A DNA stretch of 64,000 nucleotides from Peromyscus leucopus (GCF_004664715.2 NC_051072.1:31455994-31519993); one strand, 5' to 3'; counted from the first letter of the stretch, positions 11,333 to 24,029 are shown. The notes: generated by a model not told the origin, from the letters alone. Numbers and translations: made by a program.

Positions 11333-11650
11333 TGTAGTGGGTAGCCATTCCAGCTTGGTTCTGGAAGTTCCAACCCCCATTGAGACTCTGGCAACTGTCA
11401 CGCCTACAAGGCGGGACGAGGGGAGGCGCCTGGGGACCCAAGAGCTGGTTGGGCCAGCGCTCTCTCTGGGCGCTCTCTTGGTGCCGGGATGCTGACCAGT
11501 GCAGATTGACTGTGCAGAGCTCCGGAGAACACCGCTGGACTGCGTTACACCTTCCCCAGACCCTGCGACCTACCCATTACTTAATTTGTGAGTTACGCCA
11601 TTAAATAAATATCCTTTTAACTACGTGGAGTGGCCAAAATAATTTCTCCA
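11333..11650 (+). repeat. Complete 3' LTR of the deleted ERV
   Basis: 318 bp with TG...CA ends. It has a GC-rich, CpG-bearing U3 half and an AATAAA at about 11604-11609 in the 3' half, a plausible polyadenylation signal. The open frame at 11380-11604 lies wholly inside it and is not a gene. Confidence 0.87.
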
Positions 11651-11658
11651 ATAGAGTG

Positions 11659-12479
11659 ATACAGAAGCACAATGATTTTAAAACTAAGATGAAAAAGTTA
11701 CCACCCAATAAAAAGTTATCTCCAAAGATAATCTATTCCACAAAAAAACAACAGGAATACTGGCAAAAGAAAATGAATCCAGGGTTTGTTTGGTTTTTTT
11801 TGTGCTATGAAAATTAATCAGAGTTGTAGTGATCTAGATGGAGTTCATTTGAAAAAAATAAAACTGAAATTTGGTTAAAAAATATAATTATAAATTAAAT
11901 TAAATTTAAAAATTCTCCCTCATCTACCAGTTCAACAACAACCTTCAATTACAGCAGCTCCCAATCATAATGAAAACTAACAAGTTGGCAGCCAGTCCAC
12001 AGAAATGAACTGGTTGGGAGCTCCTTCAAAACCCTGTTCTCAGAGAACTCTCATGACTTGATCTGCCTGGTAGTTCCCTGGGAGACCTACCAATCCTTTC
12101 ACCTGTGCCTGTCATAGGCAAGATAGTATACAACTGAGTACACAAGACTGTCTGCTGACTTGCAGTTTGCCTGATGCGAACAGCCTTTTCTTCAGGGACA
12201 ATTGTTGACCTTTTCCGACTAAGTAGCTCTGTTGACTGACAATAATTAACAACTAGAACATATAACAATCTTAGAAAGGAAACTGATTGACTGACCAAGT
12301 GTTAAGAATAACAGACCCTTGGGTGCTCACCTCTAAATAGGACATCAATACCACCTGGTCTAGATCTATGTCTCAGGTAGAGACAGAAAAATGTAAAACT
12401 TGGAAGATAAGGAAAAGAGCTGTGAAATGTTATCTTCTAGACATAACACAATCAATACAATCATGCTCGCACAGCAATT
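11659..12479. other. Unique DNA, no feature seen
   Basis: Anonymous sequence. A 90-codon minus-strand frame (12026-12298) shows no recognisable domain. Confidence 0.5.
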
Positions 12480-12837
12480 GTGACTACCTGCAATCGGCCT
12501 ATGTAAAAATCAGGCCTGTCAACAGTTGATAACGGATCATGCAGGAGAGGCTCTGTCTCTCTCTGCTGAAATAATAGTTCCTTTTGGATTCTGGATGGAG
12601 AACAGTTGGGGGGATATATTACCTTCAGCCACGTGCCCAGTGTTGAGCCCACGGGGATGCAGTGGATAGTTCCAAACCCGTGGTCATAGAGATGACCACA
12701 AGTCACAAAACAAAACAAAATGACATGAAGGAAGAGAGTGAGGGGATTGTGAAGGGAACGGGGCCTGTAGGGATGTGGGCAAAGAGAGCTGAAGGTGTTC
12801 AGAGACAGAGGAAGTGAGAGTAACCAGAAAGTACTAA

Positions 12838-12838
<1 letters not shown>
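12480..12838. mobile_element. Rodent L1 UTR fragment, opposite to the 7, 34 and 42 kb pieces
   Basis: Its reverse complement carries 'gtttggaactatccactg', 'ggctcaacactgggcacgtg' and 'caactgttgacaggcc', the same module seen in forward orientation at about 42.6 kb. The 141-codon minus-strand frame here is L1/microsatellite read-through, not a gene. Confidence 0.62.

Positions 12839-12839
<1 letters not shown>

Positions 12840-12883
<44 letters not shown>
12840..12883. repeat. (CA)n microsatellite
   Basis: Twenty-two uninterrupted CA units immediately after the L1 fragment. Confidence 0.97.
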
Positions 12884-12884
<1 letters not shown>

Positions 12885-13074
12885 AAAATTGAATTAAAAG
12901 GTTTTTTATAAAATTCTCAAATGTTAACAGTGGACAATGTGATGTCTATACGGAACTAGAAAATCCTCTAATACATTTTGTAGTACCTAGAGACAGCATT
13001 AGACAATTGCCTAAGTAAGCATCAATTAATCTGTGTTCCAAAAATTAAAGTTTTTCCCTTTTGGGTAACTCATT

Positions 13075-13290
13075 TTTCTTTTTTTCTATTGATACATTTT
13101 CATTAAATGTAATTATATCATTTATCTCCTTCTCTTCCTTCCCTTAAACCACTCCCATGTCCCCTCCTTGTCTTTTTCCCAAATCATTGGCCTCATTTTC
13201 TTTGATCGTTTTTGTTACATATATAGTAACATAGAGAGATGCACAAATATATAAATACAACCTTCTATGTTGGTTTATTCTAGTTCCTAT
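13075..13290. mobile_element. L1-derived fragment
   Basis: A T-rich start, 'ttatctccttctcttccttc', a pyrimidine-rich centre and 'catgtcccctccttgtcttt' resemble rodent L1 end sequence. Boundaries and strand are approximate. Confidence 0.5.
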
Positions 13291-16200
13291 GACAATAATG
13301 AAGCTAGTTGAAAGAAAAGAAAATTAAAATTGCATAGAATAACAGAGGAATATACTGGAATAGAAGTGGATAAAGCATATGAGCAATAAGAAAATTAAAA
13401 ATCAAAATTCTATGTATTTCTAGTTACTTAAATGTAAATAAATTAGACCATCCAACTAAAAGACAGACAGGCAGGAAGTTAAAAAAAAAACTATATGTTG
13501 TTTATAAGAGATGGAATTTATATTCAAAAAGGTTTTTAAAAAGGAGTCTGAATAAACAGGTAAACAGTGTTCAAATGGAAGCAGGATTTGGAGATCCTTA
13601 CTGCATACGTTTAAAAAAAAACAAAACATTCTGAGATAATGGCAAACATGGTAAAGTAGAATATCACACACCACACTATTTTATGTTAGGAAAACGTATA
13701 TAAAATGTTGCAAAAATTACTTTCCGTATCTGCACAAAGGAATGGGTTTTATGTTTAGAGTTGGATCCCATCTTATTGCATTATAACATGTATATGCAAA
13801 TATTCAAAAATCTAAAAACACCCAACCTCTCAAACACCCCTGGCCCCACATGTGTCAATTAAAGAAAGTTGTACAAATTAAATAATATTACATGCAAATC
13901 CTTTTAAAATATAAGCAGAAGAAGGTAGCTGATGAAGGCGGAGTTGAATTGGTATAAAATGTCCCAACAGGCAAATCCAGAGAAACAGAATGGAGACTAA
14001 TGTTTTCCAAGAAGAGTGAAGAGAAACTTCAATGAATGCTAAAGGGTTTGGTGGGGGGGACCATGGACATACACTAGATTGTACTGTAGTGATGTTGGGC
14101 TTGGTGAATATACCAAGGACCACCAAATTTTATGGTATTTGAACTGTACTTCTATACTTGAAAAAAATCTAAAGTTAAGGCTATCTTAGCAACAAATAAA
14201 ATCTTTTACTAATAACCTTCTAAGTAGTGAGGGAGATAGTCGGTGACAGGCAGTGTATCTGAAATTTTCTAACAGTATGTATTTATTTGTAAAGATAGAA
14301 AAATGAAAATAAATGTCAATAAAGTGGTAAAAAGGATAAATATCACATACTGAGAAGCTACATGTGTTAATAAACATAATAAGCATTTTCATAAATTAAC
14401 TTATTTAGTTCACAAGATAACTTTAAGAGTTATTTATCATTATGGTTATTTTTGCACATAAAGGGACTTAATGTTAGGAATCCCTTTTTTTCGCACAGAA
14501 GAAAAATTTTAAATTCTATTATTTCCTTATCCATCCTTTAACCTCCAATTTATTCTACCTCACCCATCCAAAGTTTTATCATAACTTCATTTGATGAAAT
14601 ATACACTTTTTAACACTCCGAGCAGGACTCTTGTTGCATATCTACTTCAGAAGGAAAACAAAAAAAATTAAATATCTATATATTTCCCATGATTCTCCTA
14701 AGAAAGAAGGTAACTGAAGTGATGGAGATGATAAGACACAGTTGGTTTAATGATGCAAGAGACAGTGGTACTTTAGTCCTTAGAGTTGCCTGGATAGGAA
14801 GGACTCCCCACCATCTGAAGTGGTGGCAATTTGAAATGTGCCTGCTTCATCCAGAAGCAGTGCCTATCTATCACTGCTAGGAAATGCTTTGATCTCTAAA
14901 AATATCCAGTACTGCTTCTATTATCCTCAGAGCATCCATTTGGGCAAATGAATTAGGTGAAACATAAATTTAGAAAACTTATCATATAAAATATACTGTA
15001 TATCTCACTTAAAGGGACAAGGCCTCAGATAAAGCCAGTTCTAGTATCTACACTGTAAAGTGATGAGAATGTTAGATTTCACTGAGGACTGAAAGCCCAG
15101 ACCTGGAGCTGAGTGCTTCCAACAGAAGAGAAAGAATATTGAAAAACCATGTGGTAAATGCAGATGGGGTGTCCATGCAGGTCCAATTGGAAGCCATGTG
15201 GTAGTTGTAAAATAACTGGTAGCAACAAATGAAGGATCAGATGTCAACAGAGGACGACAACATGAAGTAGAAACTGTGATTCTAAACAGAGTCCTTGAAA
15301 TGACTGAAGAGGCAACTCAAAAGAAGGAGGAAGAAATAGTCATGCACAGGAAAGCTTTACAAGCTCCAGTGCTTACAGTTATTCTGATAGAATCTTCTCA
15401 CAATGATCAATTTCTTTAACATTTGTGTTTCCTTTGTCCATTTCTTAAGTGGATTCCTATAATGGATATAGTCCAAATCAATACTATACACTGCTCGTCT
15501 AATAGTCCAGTATGAAGCACTTGATCATTTTAAATCTAATCTGATAACTTTTCAGTATTCCTATAATTCATGCCTCCACATTTAGAATCAATAATAGTTT
15601 CATCTCTGATTTCTGCATGAGGTTAAAATATTCTACCACTATCTCAAGCATAAAAATGAGCTTGTGTATGTATGCATGACTTATTACCTAGATTTTTATT
15701 CTAGAGTATTAGGACCTAAGCAAGAGTATGTCTTCTTGTATGTGTTTATGCATACATGTATGTAGTGTGGTATGTATATTAATCAAATCACTAATGAAAA
15801 ATCGATCATATTATCATATTTCAAGAGGATTTAGTTACAGTGACTATTTACCAAGTTCTGAACATAGTCTACTGAAACCAGAAAAAATACATATATTGCC
15901 AAAATAAGCATGCCACCTTTCATTAGAATAGACTAGGAGAGGGAAGAGTCACCAAAGGAGCAACACAGAAGAGGGTAATGCAAGATGTCTTGTTTCTAGA
16001 TGGGTGATGATCACCAGCTTAGTGCAGAGAATCATTCTCAGAAAAAGAAAAGAAAAGAAAAGCATTAATCTTACTATTATTCCCTTTCCTTTTCATATCC
16101 TGATGTATTTCCTTGAATCTATTACAAAAATGAAGAGATATAAATTAGACACCTGGAGAAAAAATCATGGTAGAGAAGACTATACAGAGAACTTGAGAAG

Positions 16201-17624
16201 AAAATGGAAGACATTCAGTACACCAAGCATCTAAGGGTGTACTTAATTCCAGTCTACAGAGAGTTAATGCTGATACAGTCATACACAGACCAAAGATCAT
16301 CATCAAGAGGGTGGACATCCATATTGTACATATGTGGTATCCCAGGCTGAAACGCATCAGTGATTTAAAGGCACTCAATTATTCACCCCACAGAAAAGCC
16401 AACTACAACTTTAGCAGAAAAAGTGTGACTGACCTACAGAAGCAACACAGCATTGAGGTTAGAAGGGGCATCCACATGTACATTGCTGCTCCACTGCAAA
16501 CAGTGGGGGGAAATTCTTTACATCATGCTCAGTCTCAGTCCCCTTCCCTATGAGATGGAGATAGTAATTTCATCAATATTCCCTACAGAACAAAGACAAT
16601 AATTTTATCTACGCCTTAGAATTAATTACCTTGCTAGCTAAACAATTTAGAGTAGAAACATTTTCTGTTAAAGGCATAGAATGTGGTCTTGGCTTTGTAC
16701 TAATTGAATGAAAACAAGAGATTCTAAAGTGACCAGAGGCCTAAAATTTACAAACAAGCTTCAAACCACACACTGTGTTAAAACCTTAATGGTGTGTCTC
16801 GAGAAATGCATTCTATGAAGATTCCTATAGCCAGATTCTGTGTAGAAGAGAAAATTAGCCTGTGACCCCACCTATCTGTGTAAACAAGTTGATAATCTCA
16901 CATGGAGAATTAAGCTATTCTGCACAGACATTGAAGAAAATTATAGAAACTAATTTAAGTTTAATGTTGAAATCAATTTGTGGCTATAAAAACACATAAT
17001 ATACCACAACTTATTTATCAACAGATGATAAAATTGTGTAGCATTATACAAAAATAGTCACACAAAACACTGATTTTTCAAAACTCAATAGTTAGCCAAG
17101 GATGTTACAAATCAAAACAAGAATCTTTTCAACCATTGGACAATTGTAACATATCAAGCAGATACATGCCTATTAACAAATAAAATATTGTTCACATGTT
17201 TTGGCTCAGTGGTACATCACTCATCAATAGGTCTTGATGTATCACATTGTATCAAATGCCTGCTGACTGATATCCTTGTCCTTCTGCTCAAATTAACTTA
17301 ACTATTTGTATGCCAGTTTAAAGTTACAGGTATAATACAGGAGCTCACTCATAATTTAGCCTTAGTCTCTTAGCTTTGCAGTATTACCTCTGGCCTTCCT
17401 TCCTAAGCTTTGTTCTCTACTTTGCCCACACTGTAGACATCTGAGAATGAAGTCATGCTGTCCTATGCTCTTTCCTACTTCAGCTGAATTACTATTTGCT
17501 ATTGGTTATAGCCAACCTGGAACTAAAGAACTGTCTCCTAATGATATCCAATCCCATGGTATATTGGCCTAATTGTTGTAATTGTAGTTAATTAAACATG
17601 TTAAATTTTACATAGTGTATAAAT
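13291..17624. other. Long unique AT-rich stretch, no gene seen
   Basis: About 4.3 kb with no named repeat apart from a short AAAAG tract at 16041-16062. Open frames, at most 82 codons, lie on both strands without recognisable product. I see no exon flanked by convincing splice signals. Confidence 0.5.
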
Positions 17625-17654
17625 TTATATATATGCATATGTATATATATATAC

Positions 17655-17713
<59 letters not shown>
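17625..17713. repeat. AT-rich/(CA)n microsatellite
   Basis: A TATATG-rich lead-in, short TACA units, then about 23 CA units. The 176-codon plus-strand frame starting at 17615 begins in this tract and then enters anonymous sequence; its N-terminus is only Thr-His repeats. Confidence 0.95.
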
Positions 17714-20487
17714 TTAATGTTTGTAATCCATTTTCCAGATCCTTGTATAGACAAGCATAGCTTTAAGATGCATAGACTCAGTTTTACTAATAGTTGCTGG
17801 GACACAAGTTACTCTATTTTGTATTATTTGAAAGTTTTGCTGGAAATCAGTCAATCTCAAACTGCAACAATGCATATCGGTTTACCTTGCACCATTAGCG
17901 ACTTTCCCAGTCTCATTCTCCAGTTGAGCCTGGACTTGGAGCCAACACTCAGATTCTCTTTTATTTTTCATGATGTATGCATTAGTTTACCACATGTCCA
18001 TCAGTGCCTCAAACAGGTACTGCTGATTATTACTGCAGCAGATTTCAGCCCTTCCAAACATACTGGAAAGTTTACTCACATCCATCCTCTTCATAACCTT
18101 ACTGATCTGTGTTACAATTCTGTGTTACAATTGTCTCAACTATAACAAATACCACTGACCTTTCATCCTAATGTGCCCTTTTTGCTTTACCTGACAACCA
18201 CAGCTTAGGTCCAGACAAAGAATTAATTATCCATCCCTTCGGGGCCTGAAAAGATTCTGCAAAGGCCAACATGATCTGTAACCCCATTACATTAAAGCCA
18301 ATGATTGGTGAAGCCAAATTCAAGGTTTGAACATGTAGAGCAGGTATATAATGACTATATTTTCTTTGCTGTGAGTTCCTAGTGACTGACAGTAACTATG
18401 AAGTAAAATTATTTTAAAATACTTGTATAAAATTGATTTCAAATTTTACAAAAGGGCTGAAATCAAGAGGAAAGAATTGCTGACCCTGGAAAATTCTTCA
18501 GTCATTCTTGGAATCATCATTTCCACATAGTCACATCCAAGAACATGCAAGTTTCTCTTTGACTACCTTTGATGAAAAAGTATCATTAACATTACTAAAT
18601 CTCAACATGAATACACATGATTTACTGTTTTAAAATACTCTATGTATGGAAAGAGGACGTTTGAAAAAAGCATCCTTTTCCATAACATGGTGTGATGTTC
18701 ATCTAAAGGAATAGCCATTGTGAGCTAGTTTAACAAATGCTAAAAGAACCATTTTTGTGGAATACTATTGTCACTGAGAGTAAGTATGACAGATCATTGC
18801 AATCCAAACCCAGGCAGGTAGCTACTGTTTTATCCAAAGCTGAGTAATATGAGCCTATCAAGGAAAACATCTGACTTTTAAAAACTTAATATATTTGCCA
18901 ATGATAAAATTTGAGGTTTGAAGCAAAAAGTTAGAATTTGAAGGAATATTTAGCTGCCACCATGAAACTAGCAGATTCTCAACTGATTTCTAGCAAGACC
19001 AGTGATGTACCATTTCGATTGGTTTGCCATTGCTTAATGAGATATATCAATATGTGAAAAATCTGCATAACTCAGAAGATAAGCATTTCCTTCATTAATT
19101 GGCAAGCAAGATAAACATCCTAAATGTTATATAATTCAGTGGGTTCCAATGCAATGCAGTAAGAAAAGGTTATTTATAAAGTTTGATATTCTACATTATA
19201 ACTAACCTTCAAAAATTATCACTTATTAAGTTGATTATTGAATACAATAAGTATATAAAATGACCACAAAGGCAGTCGAATGCTTCACAACAACCCTTCT
19301 GGGGGTGTATGGTTATTAACTACCCATATCAACTAATATAACACACAGGTTAGACACAAGTGTAGGTGTGTACGCTATTCTCTTCCTAAGACAGAAGGAG
19401 TTTTAATGCATAAAGATAAAACCATTGCTTTTGTTATCACAATTACTTTTTATTTTTACATGTAAAATTAGTTTCACAAAAATATATACTAATATACAAT
19501 GATTTCATGTTCAAATGAATAAAGAAATACTCAAACATTTTTAACATGGAATTTTCATATTGATACAACCCACATTAATGAAAACTTCACTGATATAATC
19601 CACATAAACAAAAGTGTTTGGGCATCTTCATCAATGATGAAGAGAAGATCAAAGTTCTGAGTCCAGGAAGGCTAAAGACTACTTGGAGGTGAATTTTTGT
19701 CATATCCACTCTACCATAGTGCTAGTGCCAAAGAGACTGACCTTTCTGCCCATTGGGAAGCTTCTTGGATCATGCCCCTGTATCCAAGCAGTATGGCCAC
19801 TAAGCTCCAGAGGGGTGAATTTCTCACTGCTCCATCCTGTAAAGACAAACTTAAACTCTCTGAGTCTCCTTCCTCTGCAAATTGAAGGTTAGTTTATAAT
19901 GAGAGTCAATAGGTTTCTATGTGTGAAGTATCTAAGATGGAATCTGTTATACAGACAGTCCCTACAATTTTTGCCTTTGTGTTTGTTTTTGCTGTTAAAA
20001 TAATTTGTAAAGGCTACTGACCTTAAACTGTGCATTTTAAAAACTGGCTCCCTGAATTAAACCCTGTTTTCTTTACTTGATCTTTTGTAGCCTTAAAGCA
20101 ATAAAGAGGACCTCTGTGTGCCAATTACTCCATCTTCAAATGATTTAGAATAATAAAACTCTTTCATGTAGAGAGGTGAGGAAGGAATGAGAAGCATTGA
20201 TGAAGCAGATAGGAAAGTATTCTTCACTTAGCAGTACTCAGAGTGATGAAGCCCTTAAGAGTCGTTTATTCACTCCTGTGTCCTGACTACAGATCTGCCT
20301 CAGCCCATCTCCTGAAGATCTGGAATCGGAGCCTGTGTTTACCTACATACTGGTGTTAGCCTGTGTCTGTTTCTGGCGGAGGTTCTGAGTGAGAGTCTGT
20401 TACTGTTAGAGGCTCTGTAATTGTCCACCTGATGATTATCTGACTTTCACTGCCTCTTGATTGTGCACCCTGCTGATAGTCATGACT
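17714..20487. other. Unique DNA, no gene seen
   Basis: About 2.8 kb of anonymous sequence. The frame continuing to 18145 and two overlapping frames near 19683-19892 have no recognisable domain. Sequence just before the LTR (20250-20480) is richer in GC but unassigned. Confidence 0.5.
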
Positions 20488-20493
20488 TCTATC

Positions 20494-20917
20494 TGTGGTG
20501 GTAATCTAATTGTACTGAAATGTGATTTTGATTGTATGTTAATAAATAAAGTCGCCCGGGGGTCAGAGCTATTAGAGCCATAGACAGAGTGTGGCGGTGG
20601 TGGTACACGCCTTTAATCCCATAGATCTCTGTGTGTTCAGGGATACAGCCAGCATTGGAGACATATGCCTTTAAGACCTAGGGGGCTGTACATTCAGACA
20701 GTGACGAGGCAGTCACGTGTTTGGGTTTACAACCAATGAGAAGGCAGAACAATAATACTATAAAAAAGACGTACAGACAGGAAGTAGCTCTCTTTCGGGA
20801 AGCTGGGACACCGCAGGCGGAAGGGTGAGATTTTAGCTCTGAGCTCTGACCTCTCGGCTTTCTCTTTTACATTGTTTCTGTGTTTCTTATTTAATAAGAC
20901 GGTTAGTTACATCTACA
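20494..20917 (+). repeat. Solo LTR containing a B1-like block
   Basis: TG...CA element of 424 bp. A near-duplicate target site flanks it: TCTATC at 20488-20493 and TCTACC at 20918-20923 (5 of 6). Landmarks are an early AATAAA-containing stretch near 20540, a TATA-like 'actataaaaaag' near 20757 and a terminal 'ttaataagacggttagtt'. The segment 20589-20621 ('gtggcggtggtggtacacgc' then 'ctttaatccc') matches the head of a B1. I recall similar rodent LTRs but cannot name the family. Strand is inferred from the TATA/terminal order. Confidence 0.72.
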
Positions 20918-21128
20918 TCTACCTATTCTATCTGCCAAGAATTCCGTGAACACTCTCCTCTAGCACTCTACATCTGCTTACTGAGGAGATTGCTCATCCT
21001 CTCAACACTCAACTAAAGCAGAGTCCTTGTTTGTTGTCCTTGCTTAACCTTGATCGGGGCTGAGCCCAGTTCTCTTAGATAAAGCCACTCTCCTTTTAAA
21101 AAGGGAGAGGGTTAAGTCTCCCCTCCTT

Positions 21129-21233
21129 GCTGTCTCTGTCTCTGTCTCTTCTCTCTCTGTCTCTGTCTGTCTCTGTCTCTGTCTCTCTCTCTGTCTCTGT
21201 CTCTCTCTCTGTCTCTGTCTGTCTCTCTCTCTC

Positions 21234-21272
<39 letters not shown>
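21129..21272. repeat. (TCTG/TCTC)n-(TG)n compound microsatellite
   Basis: About 100 bp of interspersed TCTC and TCTG units, then about 18 TG units with one TATG. The minus-strand frame gives Arg-Glu/Arg-Gln repeats and is rejected. Confidence 0.95.
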
Positions 21273-21273
<1 letters not shown>

Positions 21274-21828
21274 AGATGCTTAGCAAATAAACATAAGCTA
21301 TAGTCATTGGGAAATTTTAATTAGAATTAACAACCTCTTCAACAAGCAACACATTACTTTATTAGCTTTTAAAACCTCACTGTAATTTGTTTTAATTTGT
21401 GATAGAAAGAAATATCTTTAGCATTCTTTATTTTAATCCTAGAAAAAAATTAATTTTAACTTATGGGAAAGGAAAACTATTTACTCTGGTTTGTATTTTT
21501 AAAACACAACTTTCAAAAACTGGAAAAGCATTTTACACAATGCCTTTATATACTATATTCTTCAATATATACTATATGCTTCAATTCTTCTTTAATACTC
21601 TTCAAATATTAAGAAGTTTTTCAATTTTATATTCCACTTATTGCTTTTGCAAAACCACACAGTATAGAATTTCAAAGACCAAGAAACATCCATTTTTCTT
21701 AAAGCCATCTAATGCTGGCAGGCTAAGCATGCACCAAAGTATAATTTAGGAATCATATTGAGAATTGTTCATAAAAATACTATATAACTTTATTAATGCA
21801 AGATTGTCCTAAAATTTATCTCTTTTTA
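21273..21828. other. Unique AT-rich DNA, no feature seen
   Basis: The 116-codon plus-strand frame at 21399-21749 is Lys/Phe/Ile/Tyr-rich as expected of AT-rich non-coding DNA; no domain recognised. Confidence 0.5.
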
Positions 21829-22024
21829 AAAAGTCGTGTGTATATGTGTGCAAGACAGTAGTTTGTGCCTGTGAATAAATGATGACAGTGGTCAGAAAAG
21901 AACATCAGGTCCCCTGTAGCTGGAACTGTAGACAGTTGAGAGCCACCCAAGGTGGATACTGGGAACTGAACTTGGATTCTCTACCAGAACAGTGCACTCT
22001 TAACATTGAGTCATTTCTCCACTT
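21829..22024 (-). repeat. B3-type SINE, minus strand
   Basis: On the plus strand: 'ggtcagaaaagaacatcagg', 'ctgtagacagttgagagcca', 'gatactgggaactgaacttg', 'gtgcactcttaacattgag', 'catttctcca', the inverted order of a B2/B3-family tRNA-derived SINE. Diverged. Confidence 0.82.
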
Positions 22025-23280
22025 CTTATCTAATGTATTTTTAAACATAAATTTAATAAAAGAATGTACATTTGTCATGTTAAGGCTGAGCTTTAATGCA
22101 TCAAGTTAGTGGTAATTTCCTATGCTGAGGGTGTTAGATGTGTAATTTAAATTTTTAGTCATTTAGTAAATATTTGTTGGAATATCTATATAACAGAAAT
22201 ACTGGGCTAAATGAAACAGATGAAGTCTGCATATTCCCGGGAAGGAATAAACAAATATGTGCTGACAGAAAGACAGAAAGTAAGCAAGACCAAAAGCCCT
22301 TTAGGATAAGGAATGAGGATTCTCTTGCAAACTAAGTGTTCAATGAGAACCAAGCTGTAAAAAACAAGGGGCCTGGGACAAAGCTTGCAGACTGTAGCCA
22401 CATAGAAGAAACCATGCTCACAGACGTCCTCCAAAAAACAAATGTAGTTTTTTTTTTTCAAATGTAGTTTTACTTTGAATCTTACGTACTTGTTCTCTCA
22501 ACATTTCTAAAGTGAAAACTCTGTTCATTCCTTTTTACACAAGGCAAGTGTGATTGCACAGGCTAAATTATTCATAAATGTCTAATGCCTAGGACTTATT
22601 ATGAGCCAGGATTCACACAACAGTGATCTGGTTATAAAATGTGAGACTTTAACCATCAAACTGGCTGCCTATAAAGAAATTCTGTGACTCAGCATCTTTG
22701 ATTCTATTCTAATTTGCAATCTATGTGTCTGCCTGGGTCTTTAAAAAAAATAATTATCTAACTGTGTGAAGAGGCAGGTATGTGGGACAACAGACAACTA
22801 GCAACATCAGTTCTTTGCTTCTATAATGTGGATCCCAGAAGCTGAACTCAATTCATCGGTTATCTCCAATGCTTATGATTATATAGTTATTTTTAGTACA
22901 AAATACAATAAAATATATACTTCAAAAATAATCTATTTCTTATAATCCATACAAATTTCAGGGGTTAAAAATAGAAGTTGCAATCCATTTATTGAAAAAA
23001 AATAGTATGAATAAGACTTGCAAATTATGTTTAGAATATCTTTATGCTGCTATGCCAAAAATAAAAACCAAGCCACAGGCTCATAATCTGATCTCTTAGC
23101 CATTAAATTGTGATTCATTAAGGAGTTTTCATTAAGACAGGCTAAGAACTGCAAAATACAAATCACCATGTGTTCTTCCTGACAACAAAATTTAGAAAAA
23201 TATAGGAGGCCAAGCAAAGCAAGAACATCTGTTTGCATAACAGTCAAGTAGAGCAAAGGACAATGAGGAAGTTATTATTA
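22025..23280. other. Unique DNA, no feature seen
   Basis: Anonymous AT-rich sequence. A T9 run lies at 22449-22457; nothing else is supportable. Confidence 0.5.
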
Positions 23281-23438
23281 GTCCAGGCATGGTAGCTCAT
23301 GCCTTTAATCCCAGTGCACACAAGGCAGAAATAGGTTGATCTCTGTGAGTTCAAGGCCAGCTTGGCCTTCACAGTGAGTTCCAGGCCAGTCCAGGCTACC
23401 TAGTGAAATCCTGTCTCAAAAGGAAAAAGAAAGAAAGG
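23281..23438 (+). repeat. B1 SINE
   Basis: 'caggcatggtagctcatgcc', 'tttaatcccagtgca', 'gatctctgtgagttcaaggc', 'cagtgagttccaggccagtc' and 'ctgtctcaaaagg' give the B1 order with an AAAG-rich tail. It carries a short insertion between the two halves relative to a standard B1. Confidence 0.92.
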
Positions 23439-23549
23439 AATTATTTCAGAATATGGGATTTCCACATGTCCAGTCCCATGTGACCAGCTTCACTATACAC
23501 ACACGCCTTCTTTACTCCTCTTCAGCTTTGTCTCTTCTAATTACTTGTA

Positions 23550-23752
23550 ATTTTTAAAGATTTTTTATATGTGTATGACTGTTTGTCTGACTGTATGTCT
23601 GTGCATCACATGCAGGCACTGCCTGCCTCTGGAAGCCAGAAGAGAAACTGAAGTTACATAAGACTGTGGCCACCATGTGGGTGCTGGGAATCGAATCCAG
23701 GTCCTCTAGGAAAGCAGTCAGTGTTCCTAACTGTGGGATGACTCATCCCTAA
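23550..23752 (-). repeat. B3-type SINE, minus strand
   Basis: Plus-strand landmarks are 'gcctctggaagccagaagag', 'accatgtgggtgctgggaat', 'cgaatccaggtcctctagg' and 'gcagtcagtgttcctaactg', the inverted tRNA-derived SINE order. An LTR-like element follows within a few bases. Confidence 0.85.
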
Positions 23753-23758
23753 CAGGCC

Positions 23759-24029
23759 TGAGGGCCATCTTGCCCAAACCAGTAATAAGATACATTCTGA
23801 GAGCCAACCTGGGTCTGGCTAAGGGCCTTAGCAACAACAGCTGAAACATGATCTGAGAGGCAGCCATGTCACACCGGCAGATGCATATTCATCAGACCTT
23901 CCCCTGGGGAGGAGTGGAGGGTATATCAAGTGTGCCTCTTCCTGAATAAACTGAGCTTGTTTTGACATCCTCCCAGAGTCTGTGTCATTGACTCTGCACC
24001 TACTGGCCCCCACCAAAGGGAATAACACA
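23759..24029 (+). repeat. Probable solo LTR, family unnamed
   Basis: About 271 bp with TG...CA ends, a TATA-like 'gggtatatcaag' near 23919, AATAAA at about 23944 followed by a GT-rich stretch, and a terminal 'gggaataacaca'. This U3-R-U5 order suggests a retroviral LTR. I could not find a clear target-site duplication, so the ends are uncertain. The 24048-24075 stretch after it resembles the end of an inverted tRNA-type SINE. Confidence 0.55.

Larger units (their letters stand above)
10841..11658 (+). mobile_element. Internally deleted endogenous retrovirus, two LTR copies
   Basis: A truncated 5' LTR (10849-11043), about 290 bp of residual internal sequence (11044-11332) and a full 3' LTR (11333-11650). 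'atagagtg' occurs immediately outside each end (10841-10848 and 11651-11658), consistent with a target-site duplication, although 8 bp is longer than the usual 4-6 for retroviral LTRs. No gag, pol or env remains. The LTR resembles sequences I associate with rodent mys/MYSERV-type elements; that name is unverified. Confidence 0.85.

Noticed and set aside
12461..12886. 141-codon minus-strand frame
   Set aside because: Lies in inverted L1 untranslated sequence and a CA tract.
17615..18145. 176-codon frame, longest in the window
   Set aside because: Its start is a CA microsatellite read as Thr-His; the remainder has no recognisable domain and no splice or promoter support.
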